Assembly (NCBI GenBank): GCA_022695795.1
Contig: MU404192.1
Location: 1 to 64,000 of the forward strand
Source: Biscogniauxia marginata
Taxonomy: Eukaryota; Ascomycota; Sordariomycetes; Xylariales; Xylariaceae
Direction of reading: 5' to 3'
DNA: 64,000 bases
Position 1 is the stretch's first letter. Every line of letters begins with the position of its first letter. Below the pieces are notes generated by a model that saw only the letters and a list, made by a program, of their open reading frames with translations, searched no databases and was not told the origin of the DNA. Shown piece after piece: positions 11,302 to 22,862 of this stretch. The translations under genes were made by a program, and so were the position numbers.

Positions 11302-11678
11302 TATTACGAACCTCTGGACAAGAAGCACGTGACTTGTTGAATCGATAAGCCGCAAATCCATGATTGCGATTCAGCGATTTCAGGGTCGTGGATCGTGAAC
11401 TAGGAACCCAGATTAACCGATTCCACATAATAGTATGAAGGAAGAATCAGTATAAGTAGGATGGGATTTCCTTATGTATCTAGACTCTCGTTCTTCAGCT
11501 ATCAATCTAAGACTCTTTGGAAACTATAGTGAGAGTACCCTAAAATCTCTCTGACGAACATCATATTGTGAATACCTGGACCAACCTCGATCCACTGTTA
11601 CCCAGAAAATCAAGAAACCCAAGTACGTGATCTACCTGTGAAGTCAGCTGACGGGAAGTAACAGGAGGATTTGTCACA
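11302..11678 (+). mobile_element. Solo LTR, about 377 bp, no clear target duplication
   Basis: It starts TATTACGAACCTC (the family start with one G to A change) and ends GGAGGATTTGTCACA. Flanking pentamers ATAGA and AACAG do not match, so the duplication has decayed or the ends were altered. The R/U5 part is recognisable but carries small indels, for example around GACTCTTTGGAAACTATAGTG. The U3 contains a CACGTGAC box at 11326-11333 and a run of GATTGCGATTC / GAATCGAT words. Confidence 0.75.
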
Positions 11679-14540
11679 AACAGAGCGGAGCTCCCTCCTT
11701 TCCCGGAGCGCACATCACGTAATAATTACACTGAGCAGAGTGTCAGCTCCAGTGATACCATCATACACGACAGCTGATCTATGACAAAGTCTACAGGGAG
11801 AGCACGAATACAAATCTAAACGTAATAACTTGCGTGGTAACCGAGAATGTAGTGTTACAGGACTTGTTGACTATGGCCAGAGAAGAGACATGATGTGGCA
11901 GTGATGGCTGTAAAAAAAGTAAGGGCATAAATGTACAATCTGTGTAGGTCACCTGGCTTGGAAGTACTTAAGACATTTCCACTTCCAGTCTCTGAAGTAG
12001 CGTATCCTATCTACATCATTATATATCGCATTCGTCTTCATGATTTGTCTTTTTTTTCCGTACAGGTTATGTGCTTTTGCCGACTAGGATACATTGAACT
12101 CAAGCCGTCAGGTCAGAAATCAAGGTAGTGGAGAGTGTGTGTCTAGCACGTTGCTTCTCCTCCTATGGCGCGAAGTGGCCAAGTTCATCTGTAATTAGTT
12201 CTTAAAATTGGATATTGGTTGTACATTAAGATATAATGATTTGGTTTATGGAACGTGGAGAATCAGGAAATTGTTTGGCTTGTACTCTGGTTATTTAGCT
12301 TATAAAGCTCTTCGAGCTATGTGTAGAATTGTGCTGTCCTATTTGAGAAGTAGGTGCTTGTTTTTATAGGCATCGAATACCCTTAGAAAGAGAGATAAGA
12401 AGCCTATACTCTAACAGACAGTAACATGAGTTCAACTCTTGAAAATAGAAAGAAAGCATCGGAGCCCGCCTCCCTGCCCCGTCCTCCGCCAAAGAAATTT
12501 CATGATTTTTCAATGAATGACTGTGGTTGCAGATAATTGCCCATTGGGGATACTCGGTTTTCCACGAAGCAATTCAAACGAATAGAATCCTAACAAGATC
12601 CATAGAAGAGAAAGAACTGCTCGGTGCCTCGGGCACAAGAATCAATACTAATCCATACCTAAAGTTTTACGGTTAGTAATACTTACGATTGCTTGAATTG
12701 TCTTGGGTTGTATAATTAGACCTACGTGTTGGATTGTAATGTAGTAGTATTGTTGTCTTCTCTATGGACAATCGTCGCATCTTTCGTGGAAACACCATGG
12801 GCACCAGTGAAGTGTAGGAGCATTTATTCGCGGATCCTTATCTGTTGAACCTACATGAGTAAGTTTTAGCTTTAATCAACCTCTTGTTAAGAAATGGACT
12901 TACAATAACAACAAATCCAGTCCCTGCTCTTTTTAATGTTTGGTTGTTCAGGCATTTTGAAGATATTGAATTTAGATCGTTGAGGGTCGTTGAAAATGGT
13001 TTGTTCGATGATGACCAAGGAAGTGTGTTGGGCTATTTACTGATAACTTGGACTGAGACTGGCAACTTTCTCCTTCTTATATAGAAAATATAAAGAGCAA
13101 ATTTAGACTGGCAATGCCAACTTCACCGGCTTGGAAATCAGAACCACGCCCAACACGTGAACATTAGCCCGGTCAAGAGATGAAAGACATGCATGTTAAA
13201 ATTACAATCCTGTTCATGCGAGCAACTTTAGTTAATGTTGGTTTTGAACTTCGGATGCAGCCTGGATAGCTAAACCGGTAGGCGTGAGCTTACTAAAAAC
13301 CTAACATCTCCCTCCCGGTCGAACCAGTGTCAAATATCCGTATTCAAGTCCATGAAACGTATCTTTTCCACATTGAGCAAATCAAATAGATCATTAGTAG
13401 CTCATTTTTTCGGGAAACCCGCGGGACTTGGACCTACTTAGTTGAAAAAGCTCAAACGTCAGAATTTCCCTTGCTTTGCGAAATATAGTCGGTATTTCAT
13501 GTCCTAGTTGTCTAGACACATATAATGTTCCTTGAGATATGAATAGGGGCATTTTATTGACGCATTATAACTCCTTTGCATCTGTCAAAGCTGTAAGGAC
13601 CATGTAAGGACAAAAAGGGCTTACGATAGAAACACGTGTATAGCAATTCATACTGTGGCAAGTTGCAATTTCTCGTATGTGAAACCAACTTTAGAGGCTG
13701 TGACCTCTTTGCTGAAGCAGGGAAAGATTACAGTCATCATAATTGTCGCAGTGTCAGGGGCGGTATGCTAGATCATGGGGTCCATGGTAGTGCATACCCC
13801 TTGGGGAATAAAGGAACCTTTTAAGGGCATAAGCAACGGTATCACAAGTAGTTGTAGTTCTAGTTTCTCACACAACAACATCATGATTACCTAAGTATCA
13901 CGAGGATACTACCACCTACAACCTGGCCATACATACCAACTTAGAATTTCAGGTTACGATCTTGAAATTCCGATACCCTTTTACGTGGTACCGGAATACC
14001 AGCGTTTAGCATAGTGAGTAGTTAGTTATTAGGTAGTTAATCATGACATTAAGTTCTTGCTAGGTTCCCCGTGGCACGGAAAAGAAATAATCTCTGTTAC
14101 GTGCCTGTCTTGCGCCAACCCTTTTCATCATTCACTATACGCCTTTTTTGTATAGTAGAAACTCGATGTGGGTTGGCAATGCGCCGAAACCGTTCTTGGT
14201 GCATCCGTATACGCGAATTGCCTCTAATATTTCAACTGATAGCATTTCGAAGGGCATTGTTTTGAGCTGCATTTTAGAGTCGGTCACAATCTTGTTGATA
14301 TATTGTAGTCTGCTTAAGACCGTCTGGTATGTGGTTGTCTCCAACGGTTCTGCATTTAGTCGTATCGTCGCTACCTAGTTTATGACGCCTTAGAGATCTA
14401 CTGTAGTTAATGGCGGATATCGGGGCAAAGCGTGTACCAAGTATTCTCGCGGAGATTCTAGTAATACGTCTCGAATAAAAACTCTGTCCAACTTTTTAGT
14501 GATTTAATTCTTACTATGAAGGCACCTAAGTTGGTACTTT
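11679..14540. other. Long gene-free stretch between a solo LTR and the AT-rich block
   Basis: About 2.9 kb of normal composition with many short frames, none longer than 76 codons. None has a recognisable domain. I see no gene, and only a doubtful tRNA-like stretch near 13250-13335 (listed separately). Confidence 0.5.
13254..13327 (+). other. Doubtful degraded tRNA-like sequence
   Basis: TAGCTAAACCGGTAGGC resembles a Pol III A box with D-arm. CCGGTCGAACC about 40 bases later resembles a B box missing one T. The flanking acceptor arms (GCCTGGA against AGTGTCA) do not pair, so this is not a working tRNA. It could be a tRNA relic, a SINE fragment or chance. Confidence 0.2.
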
Positions 14541-14740
14541 GATATTATAACAAACATTAATTAATTTTAAAAAGCGGTGTAACAAGTATAATATATTATT
14601 TATATTTTATAGTAAGTTAAAAGCTTACTAAATTTATAAATTAAGAATTCTTAATAAACTCGGTTTATATATAAAAGTCCTTTAAAAAAGGTTATAAATA
14701 TTCCTTTTTAAAACTTTTAATATATTAAAAATAAAAATAA

Positions 14741-15185
14741 AATAACATGTTATATAAGTAAGTAAGTTATATAAACAAATAAGCTAGTTTTTATAACTTT
14801 TATAATTTTAATTATTATTTTTTAGTTTTATATTTTAAAAACTAAATACCTTTTTAATATTAAATATTTAGTTTTTAACGTGTAATTTAAATTAATTAAT
14901 TTATTATATTTTCTAAATTAAAACTCTTTAAAATTTAAATTATTAAATATTAACGTGTTATATAAGTAAATAACGTGCCTTATAAACAAGTAGGCCATAT
15001 AAACGAGTAAGCCAGTTTTTATAACTTTTATAATTTTAACTATTAAAAAACATTTACGTGGCATTAAAATTAATTAATAATTATTATTATTCGAATTATC
15101 TTTTTTTAGTTTTACGCTTTAAAAACTAAATACCTTTTTTATATTAAGTATTTAGTTTTTTAACGCGTAATTTAAATTAATTTAT
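14741..15185 (+). repeat. Two tandem copies of a MITE-like hairpin module
   Basis: Each copy begins with a terminal word like TAACGTGTTATATAAG followed by AGTTTTTATAACTTTTA. Each also holds a short hairpin in which AAAAACTAAATAC pairs with GTATTTAGTTTTT (14837-14876 and 15121-15160). The two copies run from about 14741 to 14955 and from about 14953 to 15185. Further copies are at about 17150-17352 (reverse) and 54160-54365, with a partial one at 50930-51010. The end word is shared with the foldback elements at 20880 and 52812, so all are probably non-autonomous DNA transposons of one group. Confidence 0.6.
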
Positions 15186-15349
15186 TTATTATATTTTTCG
15201 ATTTAAACCCTTTTAAAATTAAAAATAAAAATTAAAAATTAAAAATAAATAAAATTAATTATAACTTTTTAAAATCTAAATTATTAAATATTTTTTATTT
15301 ATTATATTTTTATTATTAATTATATTTTTATTTATATATATTATATTAT

Positions 15350-17150
15350 TTTTTGAGGCTCCTTCTTTTTATTATTATTTATAATTATTTATTTTTAGTT
15401 TTATGTCACTTATTAAAAATGTAATTTGTTTTTTGAAAACGAGTAATTTTATCTCGTAATAAAGACATTTTATATATTAATATTAAAGTAGTTTTTATAA
15501 ATTAATTTATAAAAAAACTTTTTTTAATGCTTTTTAATTTTATTTATAATATAATTAAATTATAAAAATACTTAATTTATATCGAAATTAAAAAAAGTAT
15601 ATATATATTTTTATATAAAAAGTAATATAATAATAACTTTTTTTAAATTAAAAAGAATTAATTTAATTATGCGAAATTTAATTTATATATTTAAAATAAT
15701 TATTATAATAATAAAAGTTTTTATAAAGTTAATTAAAAAGTCTTTTTTATAATATAAATATAATAACGGTTTATTAAACTTTATAAATAATAATTATATA
15801 TTTATTTTAAGATATTAAAATATACGAGGTTAAAAAGTTAAAACTTATATAACAAATAACTAAATATATAAAGTATAATAATATTTTTTATAATAATAAT
15901 TTTCTTGATTATTTAAAATTAAAAAGCGTGTAGTTTTTTTCGCGTTTTTTTTCGTATATTTATAAAAATGCTTTATAAAGTTTATATTAAACTTATTTAT
16001 AATTTAATTATTATTTAATATTATAATTTTGCTTTTTAATAATAATAAATTATCGCGATATTATGAAGTAAAATGTTTTTTAATTAAAATGATATTGTTA
16101 CGGATCTCGTGTCCCCCCCCCTGCGTGCAGGTCACGTGAGCAAAATATGAATCAGTGAATCATGGGTGGATAATAGTCGATTCACTGATTCAAGGTGAAT
16201 CAGTGAATCATGGGTAGACAAGAAGCGATTCACTGATTCAACGAGTTTGTGTGAAGGAAGAACGAGTATAAGTAGATTGAAGTTTCCTTGTGTATCTAGT
16301 CATTCGTTCTTCAGCTATCAATCTAAGACTACAGTCACTCTTTGATACTATAGTGAGAGTACCTTGAAACCTCTCTGACGAACATAACATCGTGAATCAC
16401 CTGAACCAATCTCAACCCACTGTTACCTTCAAACCAAGAAAACCCGGTACGTACTCACCTGTGAAGTCAGCTGACTAGGAACACACAGGGAGGTTCGTCA
16501 CAGATATATAATAATAAAAAATAATTATAATTTATTATAATCGTTTATGTCGTTTTATATTTATTATTATTATATTAATTTTAATAATTATTTCGATTAT
16601 AAATTTTGTTTTATTAAAATTATATATATTTTCTTTTTAAATATTATATTTTATAATTGTATTATATATTAATTTATATTATTTTTAATATATATTTAAG
16701 TTTTCGTAAAAAGCTTTTTAATAATTAATTCGTTTATTTAAGCGCGTTTAAAAGGTTTTTTATCGCTATATAAAATTAAAGGCTTAATTTTATTTGACGT
16801 ATCTTACGTTGCGGTCGCGTAATAAAATATTTATTATTTTAATAACGTAATAAAAACGAGAAAGAAATAATTAATTATTTAAATTAATAATATATTAAAC
16901 GATTATAATCTTTTTATGAAATATAAGTTTTTAAAAATTTAATATAATGATTAATCGCGTAAATATATTTTTAAATCATCGTTATAATATAATATTAAAA
17001 ACATTATAAATTTTCGATAATTAAGAAAAATTAATATTTAAATGGCGTTATTTATAAATAATAATATAATTAATTTAAGTTTTAAATAGTATTTTTAGTT
17101 ATTAAATTAAATTAATTAATATAAAAAATAAAAAAATAATTATAATTTTA
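15350..17150 (+). mobile_element. Element X, copy 1 (unclassified, RIP-decayed, interrupted by a solo LTR)
   Basis: This sequence aligns by eye with the reverse complement of 63235-64000 followed by 54400-55124. In that second copy the two halves are separated by the full Ty3/gypsy element. Good anchors are 15410-15480 against 63840-63920, 15600-15690 against 63580-63680, 15985-16060 against 63235-63310, and 16650-16750 against 54780-54900. Here it is interrupted at 16096-16502 by a solo LTR. No coding frame survives and no diagnostic domain could be read, so the transposon class is unknown. Confidence 0.65.
16096..16502 (+). mobile_element. Young solo LTR, 407 bp, target duplication GATAT
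   Basis: It begins TGTTACGGATCTCG and ends GGAGGTTCGTCACA, with GATAT at 16091-16095 and 16503-16507. Its composition is normal while everything around it is RIP-decayed, so it arrived after that decay and has largely escaped it. It contains a GGTCACGTGA box, then two inverted-repeat pairs (GAATCAGTGAATC with GATTCACTGATTC), then TATAAGTAG and the conserved R/U5. Confidence 0.95.
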
Positions 17151-17352
17151 CGCGTTTTAAAAATAATAATAAATATATTTAATATAAAAAATATTTGGTT
17201 TTTAAAGTATAAAGCTAAATAAGACGGTTCGAATAATAATAATTATTAATTAATTTCGATGCGACGTAATTGATTTTTAATAGTTAAAAGTGTAATAACT
17301 ATGAAATTTTGTTCGCGAACTTATTTCGTTTACTCGTTTATGTGATACGTTA
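17150..17352 (-). repeat. MITE-like hairpin module, reverse copy
   Basis: The reverse complement matches the module at 14953-15185, including the word corresponding to TTTTAAAAACTAAATAC. It ends at 17352 with a GTGATACGTTA terminus like that of the foldback elements. Boundaries are approximate. Confidence 0.5.
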
Positions 17353-17942
17353 CTCGTTTTAATATTAATATTAAATTATATTTTAATACCTTCTTTTTCT
17401 CTTAAATTTTATTTTATTTAAAAGCTTAAAAATAATATATGTAACCCCCTTTTTACTTTTTAAAGTTATAATAATAATATTATCTTTTTTAGTTTTTATT
17501 ATTATATTAATACTATTAATTATAATACTTTTTTAGCTTTATTTAATAACTTTTTAACACTTTTAATTAACCGTTTTTTTCTTTAAAAAACTTATTAAAA
17601 ATAAAAACAAAAATATAATTAAAAACGTTAAACGAATTATAAATAACTTTAAATTTAATATTAATTATATTATTAATAACACGTAATTTATTTAAATAAA
17701 AACTATTTTAATATAAAAGCTTTATAAAATATTTACGTATTATATTAATTTTAAAAATAATAAAGAAATTAATTAAACTATTAAAATAGCCTTTTTTAAT
17801 TAAATTACTTTATTTAAATATTTTGCGAGTTACGTAAATATGGTTTAAATATTACACGTAATTAAAAATATAACTTTTTTTATAAAAAGTTATTTATAAA
17901 TATTTTTTACTCACGAGTTATATTTTATATTATTTAACTTTT

Positions 17943-18390
17943 TGTGACGAACCTCCTTATATATTCCTAGTCAGCTGACTTCACAAGTAAGTACGTACTA
18001 GGTTTTCTTAATTTAAAGGTAATAGTAAATCGAGATTAATTTAAGTGATTTCTAATGCCTTATTTGTTAAAAAGATTTCAAGGTATTCTCACTATAATAT
18101 TAAAGAGTAATTATAATTTTAGATTAATAGCTAAGAAACTAGAATAAATAACTAGATACATAAGGAACCTTGATTTACTTATACTTGTTCTTCTTTTCTT
18201 ATTATTAAGTAAATCATTAAATTATTGATTTCCTATTTATAATTTAATGATCTATTAAATCATTAAATTATGAATCTCCTATTTATGATTTATTAATCTA
18301 TCGGCGTTTTTTCCTAATTAAGCGCTTAACGCCGCTTTTCTAGTTATGTGACTTATACGTAATAAAAAAGAGAAAAGGAGGTTCGTAACA
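17943..18390 (-). mobile_element. Solo LTR, 448 bp, target duplication CTTTT, RIP-decayed
   Basis: On the plus strand it starts TGTGACGAACCTCC and ends GGAGGTTCGTAACA, so it is inserted in reverse. CTTTT lies at 17938-17942 and 18391-18395. Length and U3 match the copy at 2308-2755, including the GCGCTTAA stretch. It is clearly RIP-decayed, unlike its neighbour at 16096. Confidence 0.93.
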
Positions 18391-20879
18391 CTTTTATTAT
18401 TAAATATATATTTATAATTTATATAAAGAATTTTTAATTAAATTAATAAACTAAAACTAAAAATAAGTAATTATTCTTTTAATATTTTTATTTAAATGTT
18501 TAACGTTAAAAAGACTTTTAATAATAAAAACTCAACGGTTTATTAATATTTTAAATAATTTTATATTAATATAATTATAAAAGTAATTAATTTTATAAAT
18601 AAAAAATAAAGTTTAATATTAATATCGCTTAAAATAAAAAGGCTTTTAAAAAATTAAAAAATAATAAAAATAAGCGTAATAAAATTAACGCGTTATTTAA
18701 TAATATATATATTAATAATAAATTTAAATAAACTTTTAATACTTAAGTTAAAAAATATTTAAAGTTTATATTTATTTCGTATTTAAAATTATAAAAGTTA
18801 TAATATTTAATATGTTTCTCTTTTTTAACTTATTTATTTAAATGTTATAATATAATAAACACGGCTTTTAATATAACGAGTAAAACGAATATAATAAATA
18901 TAATTTTTTTTAAAAAGTTATATTTTTAACTCTTTATTATATTAAGTTTTAAATACTTTTAATAATAATTATATTACTTTTAAAGGTATTATAACAAGTT
19001 ATAATTAATTTACTTTTAACTTATTTTATATACGACTTAACTCTTTTATAATACTTATTCCTCTTATTTTTTAAAGCTTTATAAAGGTTTTACTTAATAA
19101 TTTAAACTTTTAAATCAAGATATTCTATTATAATAACGAATTAAAATTAAGTAAAAGTGTAAATAAAAGCGAAAATAATAAAATTAATATGAAAACGATA
19201 AAAATAATAAAAATAATAAGCTTTTTATCGACCTCGCTTTATAAAATACCTTTTAAGCTAATAACTTTATTTGAAGAACCTCTTGAGTTAATAGCTTTAT
19301 TCGCGGTACCCCTCGAGTTGGTGGCTTTGTTCGTGGCATTTTTTAACCCCGGGTAGCTATACTTACTTATATTAGTAGCTATCGCGTTGCTATTTAACGT
19401 GAAAGTGAAGAAAGTAATCCGGCTCGAGGTAGCCGTGGTCGTAATAATCGTGGTAATCATAATAATATTTATAATAATAACATTTTCGACTTCGAAATTA
19501 ATAAAAATAACTTATTCGAGATTAAAGTAAAAGAAAATAATATTTAAACTTTAAATAGTTTTATTAACTTTATAAAGTAATATTTAACTTAATTTATTAT
19601 ATATCGTAATAGTTATTATTAATTAATTATAATATTTACGCGTTATATTAAGTTATTTATATTTATTTTTTTCTTTTAATTAATTAAAAATAAATTTCGT
19701 TAAAATTATTTATTTTAATAACTTAATAATAAGTAAAATTATATTATATAGTTATATTAATAAATTAATCTTTTTTATAAAGCGATAATAATCGATAATT
19801 ATATTAATTACTTAATAAGTATAACTTTTATTTATAATTAACTTTAATAAAAAAAGCTTTTTTAAGGGGTAACAGTTCTTTGTTAATACATATAAATATA
19901 AACGTTTCTTTTAAGAGAGAACGTTTATTACCCCGTATATTTTCCTGTTATAATATTTTAATATATTTTTAAACTTTAAAACAAGTGCGATTTCAAAACA
20001 AATTATATAAAAAAAAGGATAATTATTATAAAGTGATTAGTTATAAAGTGGTTAATTATATATAATAAGATTAAAGCTTTAAATTTTACTTTTATAAGTA
20101 AAATTACTAACTTTTTAATTATTAAAATAACGACTTATAAAGTATTTATAAACCGAGCTAGCGGATTTTTTAATAAACTAGTTTTATTTATATTTTACGT
20201 TTTTATAACTTTTTATTTAATTAACTATATTAAACCCCATTTTTATTAGTTAATTTAATAATAAAACATATCGTTATAATAAATAAATAATAAAAAAGAA
20301 AAAATGGTTATAATAAAGTTATAACTAGTTATATTTATAACTTTATTTATTTAATTTATTTAATAATACGTATTTTTAATATATATCTTTATATTTTTAT
20401 ATTAATAACTAATATTTCTTTAAAATAATAAACTTTTTTTAACTTTGATTAAATTAAAATTAAAGTTTATTATTCGTTTTAATTTATATTTAAAACAGCT
20501 AAAAATAAGAAGTTTTTAAATTAAAGTTTTAATATAAATATATAAAAAGGCTTAAAAGGTTTAAATTTTTGTTATTTTTAAATACTTAATAAAAATTAAT
20601 TAAATATGTTGTTTATTAATTTTAAAGTCGTTATAAAATTTAAAATTTAAAATAAATAAATATTTAAAATAAAAAAGTAAAATAAAAAAAATTAAAAGTT
20701 ATAAAGTAAAATAATAAATAAATAATTTTACTTTTTTAACGTTAATTTTATAATAAAAGGCTTATTATTAATAAGCCAAGATAAATATTTTTTAAAATAT
20801 ATTAAAACTATTTATTTTTATATCTTTTTAAAAATAAAAGTTAATAAAAGATTATATATAAAAAGTAATATATAAAAAC
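18391..20879. other. Unassigned RIP-decayed sequence with one less-decayed patch
   Basis: Nearly pure A/T with no open frames, presumably one or more dead transposons. The patch at 19240-19480 has higher GC. Read on the minus strand it gives a short repetitive peptide (decapeptide repeats of the type NKAxNSRGxx), and on the plus strand RGSRGRNNRG. This could be a relic of a low-complexity nucleic-acid-binding region such as a gag tail, but I cannot assign it. Confidence 0.5.
19239..19460 (-). repeat. 30-bp tandem repeats within a less-decayed patch
   Basis: About three to four imperfect 30-bp units lie near 19248-19350. In the one open frame (minus, 74 codons) each unit reads as a 10-residue repeat containing NKA and NSRG. 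Composition is less AT-biased than on either side. No gene is claimed. Confidence 0.5.
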
Positions 20880-21320
20880 TAACGTACTATATAAGCAAGT
20901 AAACAAAACAAGCTCGCGAACGAAATGATTTTTTATATAAAATCGACTTTTTCGAAAATTCATAACTTTACTTATAAAGATCGGAAAAATCGCGAACCTT
21001 TTTTTCTAGTTATATAATTATATAATTTAACTAAAACAAAATTTAAAAAAATGAAAAGTAATATATATAAAGAAATACATAAAAAGGTTTATACGTTTTG
21101 TTATAATTTTAGTTTTTACGCGTTTTTTTTCGTGTCTTTTAATGTTAATTTTTTTTAATTTTATTTTAATTAAATTATATAGTTATATAATTAGAAAAAA
21201 AGGTTCGAGACTTTTCCGATTTTTATAAGTAAAGTTATGAATTTTCGAAAAAGTCGATTTTATATAAAAAACCATTTTATTCGCAAGCTTGTTTTATTTA
21301 CTCGCTTGTGTGATACGTTA
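20880..21320. mobile_element. Foldback element, about 441 bp
   Basis: The two halves are inverted copies of roughly 165 bp each. The left end TAACGTACTATATAAGCAAG matches the right end ...CTTGTGTGATACGTTA, and the CGACTTTTTCGAAAATTCAT segment recurs inverted as ATGAATTTTCGAAAAAGTCG. Both ends carry TA, as expected for a TA-targeting element. No transposase frame is present, so it is non-autonomous. A second copy lies at 52812-53254. Confidence 0.8.
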
Positions 21321-21608
21321 AAGGTAATTATTTTTAAACGATTTTAATAATAAAAATAAAAAGTATATAAAATATATAATAAATAAATAAGTATAACTTA
21401 TTTTAAAATGGATTAATATTAACTGTTAACGGCAAGGCCAGGGCGGCAAGCAAGGCACGTACGTTATAAGATTAAATGCGGAGGGGTGTGGGCGTATAAT
21501 GTACGGGTATCGTGCGGAGCAGGATGAGCAAATCTTCCGGGGTTCTCGACGGCTTCGTTTAAGAGAAAACGGTTGCCCGGCCCCGGCTGCAAAACGGAGT
21601 GTGGGCGC
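21321..21608. other. Boundary between AT-rich block 1 and the next gene island
   Basis: Decayed sequence continues to about 21420 and then gives way within a few bases to GC-normal sequence (GGCAAGGCCAGGGCGG). No gene seen. Confidence 0.5.
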
Positions 21609-22862
21609 TTAGGACCCGGAAGCTGGACCCACGCACCGCCACAATGAGTCAGCAGGCTTCCTCCTGCCGCATGTTCGATATTGCGATTTTGTAGCATATT
21701 TTTGAAAAAGTGGCGCATAAGATGGCAAGCAACAACTCAGCAAGCCAACTGCGTTCTCAGCTAAATGCCAAAACAGTAGACCTGTTGAATACCATGTTGT
21801 ATTAATGCTCCATAGTTGCGGCTCAGCCCTGGCGAAGAATATTGCTGATTTCAAGGAAGTCAGCATTACATTCTTTCAGGGGTCGTGAGTATACGAGGCA
21901 TCCAAGGCACATTTTCAGTCCATGTTTACAAAATTCGCCATAGAATGGCAAAAACGGAAAGGAGAGAGAAACTCAAGAGATGCCTTACCCCAATTGTAAA
22001 CAACGACACGCGTAATACTACTAGCGATAGCACTATAGGATTATCAGCTTCCCTCATTTGAGATTACCTCCTGCTCCAACTCATCTAAGAGGTGCCAATA
22101 AAGAAAGTTGTACTAACATAGATCCTAGCAGAAAGATGCCTGCCACAGCAAGCTTCTTTCTCCATGGCATCCTTAACTGCCACAACATGGGAAGCGGCAG
22201 TGTGAATATAATGAGATCCAGCATTAGGTCGGAGGCGGCATAGGACAAGAGATAGAATGAAAATATGTCTAGGCAAAAGTAGCGATACTCGGTTTCGAGT
22301 CTGTCCCAGATAGTCGATATTGGGGTGCACTGAGATGCGGTGCTTACGGTATATGCAATACCCCAAGCGATGGTGACGCCGATCAAGATGTTGTTGACGA
22401 TGTAGAATGGTCGAACCTGGAAGAGTCTGCGGAAGAAGAACAGCACCGAGAGCTTGGTAATGCAGAGGCCGAATGATCCGATGACTTCATACGCATAACG
22501 CGTCTTCTCATAAATGTAAAGCTTCGTTGTGTGGCTTAGCTCGCCGCCAACAAGCTCTTGATGGCTACCTAGCCCTCCAGCCGTAGTCGCTGTGAGATAG
22601 GAGCTAGAATTGTCATAATAGCATGAATTTGTCTGTCCGCTTATTATACGTACCAATGATTTGCGTTACCGATAAAGCGACACGTCACCATTGATGGAAT
22701 GGTAATCCAGTCATCGATCCCCAGCGGTGTCTGGCCCAGAAAGCGCGCGTAGAATCGAAGCCCAACAGATAAAATCGAGGTGATCATAAATAGTACAGCA
22801 GTCCCAATTAAAACCGAGGGTGGGTAGGGGTTATAGTTGGGATCCTCGTAAGGGACGGACAT
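21609..22862 (-). CDS. Fungal rhodopsin-like (Pth11-type) integral membrane protein, probably damaged
   Basis: Exon 1 (22654-22862) gives the first membrane segment and GIDDW, a motif of this fungal family. A GTACGT donor and CTAG acceptor (intron 22604-22653) join it in frame to exon 2 (from 22603). Exon 2 carries TAGGLGSHQ, YEVIGSFGLCITKLSVLFFFRR and three further membrane helices, and its frame stops at 22081. Downstream pieces in the expected order are ITRVVVYNWG near 21985-22035, and 21609-21866 with YSTGLLFWHLAENAVG then CCLPSYAPLF, the usual last helix and tail. I could not connect exon 2 to the later pieces in frame with a plausible intron. The gene is therefore either interrupted by a frameshift or ends early at 243 residues, against the usual 350 or more. 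The family includes putative surface receptors of filamentous ascomycetes. The ligand is unknown. Confidence 0.6.

Larger units (their letters stand above)
14541..21420. repeat. AT-rich RIP-decayed block 1
   Basis: Composition switches abruptly near 14540 to very AT-rich sequence with few CpA/TpG words and no open frames, and switches back near 21420. It contains element X copy 1, MITE-like modules, two solo LTRs and a foldback element (listed separately). The remaining sequence cannot be assigned by reading. Confidence 0.9.
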
